Source: Amycolatopsis rifamycinica
GTDB taxonomy: Bacteria > Actinomycetota > Actinomycetes > Mycobacteriales > Pseudonocardiaceae
Direction: 5' to 3'
Length of the DNA: 64,000 bases
Assembly: GCF_000695625.1 (NCBI RefSeq)
Contig: NZ_JMQI01000003.1
Coordinates: 120,281-184,280 of the forward strand
Part shown: positions 60,290 to 64,000 of the stretch, one piece after another
Layout of the letters: each line of letters starts with the position of its first letter
Numbering within the stretch: the stretch's first letter is position 1
Made by a program: the position numbers and the translations under genes
Notes under the pieces: generated by a model
The model's input: the letters and a program-made list of their open reading frames with translations, nothing else
What the model was told of the DNA's origin: nothing
Databases searched by the model: none

Positions 60290-60721
60290 TCAGGGAGCCC
60301 AGGGGCCGATGCCCGTCACCCGGTCGGCGGTGATCCGGACGATCACCGCCGTCGGTGAGCCCTGGTTGCCCAGCTCGTACTTCTCCGTCCCGAGGTACCG
60401 GCGGGCCTGCCGGTCCATCAGCGCCGTGAACTCGTCGGCGATGTCTGGGCCGATCACCCGGGCGGTGCCCCGGACCAGCAGGTACTGCGGCAGCCCGCGC
60501 GCGTCACGCTCGTCGTGGTCCTCGATCAGCACCGTGACGCGCGGATCGCGGCGGATGTTGCGCACCTTGGGCCGCCTGCCCTCCATGCCCATCACGATCT
60601 CGTCGCCCTCGCGGCTGGCCCAGACCAGCGAAGTCTGCGGCGAGCCGTCGGGGTTGAGGGTCGTCAGCACGGCGTTGAACGGCCGCTCGAACAGGCGGTG
60701 GCAGCTTTCGGGAAGTTCCAT
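60290..60721 (-). CDS. PPOX-class F420-dependent oxidoreductase-like protein
   Basis: 143 residues. Split-barrel pattern: FNAVLTTLNPDGSPQTSLVW, EIVMGMEGRRPKVRNIRRDP and VTVLIEDHDERDARGLPQYL, as in actinobacterial PPOX/F420-binding proteins. ATG at 60719-60721. Divergent from an HxlR-type regulator, which probably controls it in response to a reactive or quinone-like compound. Confidence 0.9.
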   Translation of the reverse strand: MELPESCHRLFERPFNAVLTTLNPDGSPQTSLVWASREGDEIVMGMEGRRPKVRNIRRDPRVTVLIEDHDERDARGLPQYLLVRGTARVIGPDIADEFTALMDRQARRYLGTEKYELGNQGSPTAVIVRITADRVTGIGPWAP

Positions 60722-60744
60722 GGCTCCGAGCGTAGGAAATCGAC

Positions 60745-60762
60745 AGGTACCGCTCGGTACCT
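60745..60762 (+). promoter_or_regulatory. Palindromic operator of the HxlR-type regulator
   Basis: AGGTACCGCTCGGTACCT: two perfect 7-bp half-sites around GCTC, midway between the divergent start codons (60721 and 60771). Confidence 0.8.
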
Positions 60763-60770
60763 TTGTTCCC

Positions 60771-61124
60771 ATGGGTGACTTCTCCGGCGACGTCTTCCTC
60801 GCCGACTGCCCGGCCCGGCTGGCGATCGACATCATCGCCGACAAGTGGGCGGTCGTCGTCGTGTTCGCGCTCAGCCGCGGCCCGCGGCGGCACGGCGAGC
60901 TCGTCGGCCTCATCGGCGGCATCTCGCGCAAGGTCCTGACGCAGACGCTGCGCAAACTCCAGGGTTACGGCCTCGTCGACCGCCGCGCGTACGCCGAAGC
61001 GCCGCCGCGCGTCGAGTACTGCCTGACCGAGCTCGGCCGGACGCTCGTCGAGCCGATCGGCGTCCTCACGAAGTGGGCGACGCAGCACGGCGAGGCCGTC
61101 CTCGAGGCTCAGGCGGCCAGGTAA
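60771..61124 (+). CDS. HxlR-family regulator
   Basis: 117 residues, normal size. CPARLAIDIIADKWAVVVVF with the conserved N-terminal Cys (about residue 13), winged helix (HGELVGLIGGISRKVLTQTLRKLQ) and wing LVDRRAYAEAPPRVEYCLTE. Often senses aldehydes or quinones through the Cys. Its end overlaps the converging amidase gene by 16 bp. Confidence 0.93.
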   Translation: MGDFSGDVFLADCPARLAIDIIADKWAVVVVFALSRGPRRHGELVGLIGGISRKVLTQTLRKLQGYGLVDRRAYAEAPPRVEYCLTELGRTLVEPIGVLTKWATQHGEAVLEAQAAR

Positions 61125-61960
61125 GCCTCGATCGCCGCCGCGATGGCGGCGGCGTACTGCTGCCGGCCCGCCGCGCTCGTCATCCGGGCCGCCTCCGCGG
61201 CGTTGCGCATGTTGCCGCACTCCACCAGGGCGGCCGGGCGGGTCGAAAGGTTGAGGCCGGCCAGGTCCGCGCGGGCCGACAGGCCGTTCGCGCCGATGTA
61301 GTTCGCCGGGCCGAAGCCGCTCTCGCGCATCGTGTCGCGCAGTGTCCGGGCCAGCCGCGTCGAGGGCTCTCCCTGTGCCGCGTTCAGCGGCGGCGAGGAA
61401 TACGCCACGTGGAAGCCGTTCGCGCCGGCCGCTTCCGAGCCGTCGGCGTGGATGGAGACGACCGCGGCCGCGGCCGCCTCGTTGCCGATCGCCGCGCGGC
61501 GGTCGACGCAGGGGCCGACGCCGGTGTCGTCCTGTCGCGTGTAGACAACGCGAATTCCCTTGTACGTCAACGCTTTCCCGACCCGTTGGGCGACGTCGAA
61601 GGTGAACGCGTGCTCCGGGTAGCCCGCGTTGGTCGCGGTGCCGGTCGTGTTGCACGGCTTGGTCTGCCCGCGCCCGGCCGGCACCTGGCGGTTGATCTCC
61701 GCCGGGTGGCTGCCGTTGCCGCCGTTGTGCCCGGGATCCAGCACGACCACCTTCCCGGCCGCCGATGACGACGGCGACGGCGACGGCGACGACGGCACGA
61801 CCGGCGACGGCACGACCGGCGAAGGCGCAGGCGACGGCGTGGGCGTGGCGGAGGCGGTGGTGACCACCGGAGGGGGCGTGGGCGCCGCCGGAGCGTCGCC
61901 GGAGCAGCCGGTGAGCAGCAGGGCACCGGCCAGCAGCAGGGGGACAGTCACGCGTCGCAC
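61109..61960 (-). CDS. N-acetylmuramoyl-L-alanine amidase lipoprotein
   Basis: 283 residues from GTG 61958-61960 (GTGs at 61969 and 61951 are also possible). Lipobox LLLTGC, a Ser/Pro/Thr linker to about residue 68, then an Amidase_3 domain: [11 protein letters not shown] (Zn His), HPAEINR (Zn Glu), [10 protein letters not shown] (Zn His) and [10 protein letters not shown] (catalytic Glu). Cleaves peptidoglycan stem peptides outside the membrane. Confidence 0.93.
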   Translation of the reverse strand: MRRVTVPLLLAGALLLTGCSGDAPAAPTPPPVVTTASATPTPSPAPSPVVPSPVVPSSPSPSPSSSAAGKVVVLDPGHNGGNGSHPAEINRQVPAGRGQTKPCNTTGTATNAGYPEHAFTFDVAQRVGKALTYKGIRVVYTRQDDTGVGPCVDRRAAIGNEAAAAAVVSIHADGSEAAGANGFHVAYSSPPLNAAQGEPSTRLARTLRDTMRESGFGPANYIGANGLSARADLAGLNLSTRPAALVECGNMRNAAEAARMTSAAGRQQYAAAIAAAIEAYLAA

Positions 61961-62047
61961 GGCGACCACGGTGCCACAGCCCGGCACCTCGCGTGGCGCG
62001 ACTACCCTGGTGGAGACACAGGCGTGCAGAGAGGACCGAGTGCGATC

Positions 62048-62407
62048 ATGGCCCAACCCGGCGGCGGCTTCGACCTTTCCCAGCTGATGCAGCAGGCGCA
62101 GCAGATGCAGCAGAAGCTCGTCGAAGCCCAGGAAGAGCTGGCCAACACCGAGGTCACCGGTACCGCCGGCGGCGGACTGGTCACCGCGACCGTCACCGGT
62201 GACAGCCAGCTGAAGAGCCTCCAGATCGACCCGAAAGTGGTGGACCCGGACGACGTCGAGACGCTGTCCGACCTGATCGTCGCGGCGGTCCGCGACGCGT
62301 CGGCGAGCGCGCAGAAGCTCACCGAGCAGAAGCTCGGCCCGCTGGCCGGCGGGCTCGGCGGTGGTGGCGGCATGCCGGACCTCGGCAGCCTCGGCTTCGG
62401 CGGCTGA
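62048..62407 (+). CDS. ybaB: YbaB/EbfC nucleoid-associated protein
   Basis: 119 residues. N-terminal coiled coil ([20 protein letters not shown]), strands with [20 protein letters not shown] and [19 protein letters not shown], and a Gly-rich C-terminus. Upstream neighbour of recR as in most bacteria. ATG 62048 is preferred; GTG 62024 would add eight residues. Confidence 0.95.
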   Translation: MAQPGGGFDLSQLMQQAQQMQQKLVEAQEELANTEVTGTAGGGLVTATVTGDSQLKSLQIDPKVVDPDDVETLSDLIVAAVRDASASAQKLTEQKLGPLAGGLGGGGGMPDLGSLGFGG

Positions 62408-62412
62408 CGAAC

Positions 62413-63009
62413 TTGTACGAAGGTGTCGTCCAGGACCTGATCGACGAGCTCGGGCGCCTGCCAGGGGTCGGGCCGAAGAGCGCCCAGCGGATCGCGTTCC
62501 ACCTGCTGGCCGCGGACCCGGTGGACATCTCGCGGCTGCAGGACGTCCTCGGCAAGGTCAAGGAGGGCGTGCAGTTCTGCGAGATCTGCGGCAACGTCTC
62601 CGAGCACCCGAAGTGCCGCATCTGCCGCGACGAGCGCCGCGACCTCACGGTCATCTGCGTGGTCGAGGAGCCGAAGGACGTGCTGGCGGTCGAGCGCACG
62701 CGCGAGTTCAAAGGCCGCTACCACGTCCTGGGCGGCGCGCTCGACCCGCTGTCGGGCATCGGGCCGGAGCAGCTGCGGATGCGCGAGCTGCTCAAGCGCA
62801 TCGGCGAGGCGGACATCAAGGAGATCATCATCGCCACCGACCCCAACACCGAGGGCGAGGCGACGGCGACCTACCTGGTCCGCATGCTGCGCGACTTCCC
62901 GGGCCTGAGCGTGACGCGGCTGGCCTCGGGCCTCCCGATGGGCGGTGACCTGGAGTTCGCCGACGAGCTGACCCTCGGCCGCGCGCTCTCGGGCCGCCGG
63001 GCGCTCTGA
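62413..63009 (+). CDS. recR: Recombination mediator RecR
   Basis: 198 residues, TTG start. HhH region ([20 protein letters not shown]), C4 zinc finger [16 protein letters not shown] (about 54-69), Toprim domain with [17 protein letters not shown] and [15 protein letters not shown]. Works with RecF/RecO to load RecA at gaps. Five bases after ybaB. Confidence 0.97.
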   Translation: MYEGVVQDLIDELGRLPGVGPKSAQRIAFHLLAADPVDISRLQDVLGKVKEGVQFCEICGNVSEHPKCRICRDERRDLTVICVVEEPKDVLAVERTREFKGRYHVLGGALDPLSGIGPEQLRMRELLKRIGEADIKEIIIATDPNTEGEATATYLVRMLRDFPGLSVTRLASGLPMGGDLEFADELTLGRALSGRRAL

Positions 63010-63013
63010 AGCC

Positions 63014-63051
63014 GAACGGGCCGTTCACGCTCGCGTGAACGGCCCGTTCCG
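63014..63051 (+). terminator. Terminator after recR
   Basis: GAACGGGCCGTTCACG and CGTGAACGGCCCGTTC form a perfect 16-bp stem around a CTCG loop. It lies between convergent genes and may serve both directions. Confidence 0.9.
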
Positions 63052-63052
63052 G

Positions 63053-64000
63053 TCACTGGCCCCAGTTTTCGATGTCCGGGGCGCCCATGTCGGTGTTCCA
63101 GTACCAGTGGGTCAACGTGCCGTTGGTGGTTCGGCCGTAGATGTTTTCCTGGTTGTCGGTGGCGAAGCCGGTGGGGTTGGTGCCGAGGTTGCCGCCCCAG
63201 TTGTCGTGGCGGGGCTGGTTGTCTTCCGGGGTCCAGTACCAGTGGCCGAGCTGGTTGTCCGGGGTGCGGGCGAACACGTGCTGCTGGTCCTGCCAGACGT
63301 AGGCGGCCGGGTTGCCCTGGATGGGTGCGCCGAGGGGTTCGTCGACGACTTCTTCGTCGGGAGTCCAGTAGAAGTGCTTGAGCGTGCCGTCGGTGCCGCG
63401 GGCGAAGACGTGCTGCTGCTCACCGAAGGCGTACCCGGTGGGGTCACCGGCGATGGTGCTGGAACCCCAGATCCCGTAGTTGGGGTCGGCGTCGGTGGGG
63501 GTCCAGTACCAGTGGGCGAGGTGGCCGTCGGTGGTGCGGCCGAACACGTGCTGCTGGTCGCCCCACACATACGCCACCGGGTCACCCGCGACCGACTGGG
63601 TCTGGGTTTCCTCGACCATGCCCGTGTCCGGGGTCCAGTAGAGGTGCTTGAGCTTGCCGTCGGTGCCGCGGGCGAAGACGTGCTGCTGGTCCCCGAAGGC
63701 GTACCCGGTCGGGTTGCCCGCGATGTCGTCGGCACCCCACTGCTCGAAGTTCGGGTCGGCGTCGGTGGGGTACCAGTACCAGTGCCCGATCGTGTTGTCG
63801 CTCAACCTGGCGAACACGTGCTGGGTGTCACCCGACACGAACGCCACCGGCTGACCCGCGAGCGCCGCGGGATACGACTCGGACTCGATGGACTCACCGG
63901 CGTTATAGGAGTGCAGCAACGACCCGTCCGCACCCCGGGAGAACATGTGCTCCTGGGTGCCGTACCGATACGACGCCGACGCCGCAATCCCCTCATCGCC
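63053..64000 (-). CDS. PLL-lectin-like tandem-repeat protein (5' end outside window)
   Basis: At least 315 residues, open to the window edge. Seven or so repeats of 44-49 residues, each with QQHVFARGTDGKLKHLYWTP-type strands and a second half such as IAGDPTGYAFG. Two alternating repeat types (HWYWTPTDAD and HFYWTPDEEV) give a 90-100-residue super-repeat. This is the beta-propeller pattern of Photorhabdus-type PLL fucose lectins. N-terminus and export signal are not in the window. ATG at 63946 is internal. Confidence 0.75.
   Translation of the reverse strand, partial: GDEGIAASASYRYGTQEHMFSRGADGSLLHSYNAGESIESESYPAALAGQPVAFVSGDTQHVFARLSDNTIGHWYWYPTDADPNFEQWGADDIAGNPTGYAFGDQQHVFARGTDGKLKHLYWTPDTGMVEETQTQSVAGDPVAYVWGDQQHVFGRTTDGHLAHWYWTPTDADPNYGIWGSSTIAGDPTGYAFGEQQHVFARGTDGTLKHFYWTPDEEVVDEPLGAPIQGNPAAYVWQDQQHVFARTPDNQLGHWYWTPEDNQPRHDNWGGNLGTNPTGFATDNQENIYGRTTNGTLTHWYWNTDMGAPDIENWGQ

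Overview
The window looks like chromosome from a high-GC filamentous actinomycete of the Pseudonocardiaceae, most like Amycolatopsis. This is judged from gene content and codon use, not from a database search. Supporting signs are many GTG/TTG starts, 4-bp ATGA/GTGA gene overlaps, WXG100-like secretion genes, a conservon (roadblock/DUF742/GTPase), F420-type oxidoreductases, LGFP repeats and an integrated actinomycete conjugative element (AICE). Housekeeping anchors near the right end are the SRP RNA, dnaX, ybaB and recR.

Region by region. 1-2.03 kb: probable tail of a second integrated element (TPR regulator fragment, CutA, small and secreted proteins), ended by a 3' fragment of tRNA-Ser(CGA) with its terminator. 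2.3-9.5 kb: ordinary accessory metabolism (NmrA-like reductase, two WXG100-like proteins, TauD-type dioxygenase, epoxide-hydrolase-like protein, CapA-like phosphoesterase, secreted ExeM/NucH-type nuclease). 9.6-16.4 kb: two converging operons, one with WXG100-like proteins, a membrane protein and a YbaB-like protein, the other with two small helical proteins, an FtsK/SpoIIIE ATPase and a helical protein. 16.9-17.6 kb: GAF-ANTAR regulator.

17.7-31.9 kb: a nearly complete AICE of about 14.1 kb inserted in tRNA-Ser(GGA), flanked by 68-bp identical repeats. From left to right it carries AT-richer cargo (a DUF262/HNH gene with a one-base frameshift, then a HEPN-motif protein), a dehydrogenase plus a GntR-kinase fusion regulator, a regulatory region with four similar operator-like sites, a transfer operon ending in a TraB/TraSA-like FtsK translocase, a CTAG-rich hairpin region, a DUF3631 ATPase, an iteron array of nine 9-bp sites, an excisionase and a tyrosine integrase.

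31.9-49.2 kb: signalling and envelope functions: PP2C phosphatase, HTH-methyltransferase and Ser/Thr kinase; L,D-transpeptidase lipoprotein; secreted sugar-dehydrogenase/PKD/LGFP protein; 3-hydroxyacyl-CoA dehydrogenase; TetR regulator with a divergent deazaflavin enzyme and two palindromic operators; a NarL-type two-component pair; an OmpR-type pair whose likely 11-bp direct-repeat sites (CACAG core) lie before its own gene, a membrane-anchored Gly-rich protein and a GT39 glycosyltransferase. 49.8-52.6 kb: SsuABC-like ABC transporter. 52.6-56.8 kb: conservon. 56.8-63.0 kb: SRP RNA, spermidine-synthase-like protein, dnaX, an F420-type oxidoreductase divergent from an HxlR regulator with a palindromic operator, lipoprotein amidase, ybaB, recR. 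The right edge holds part of a tandem-repeat, PLL-lectin-like protein.
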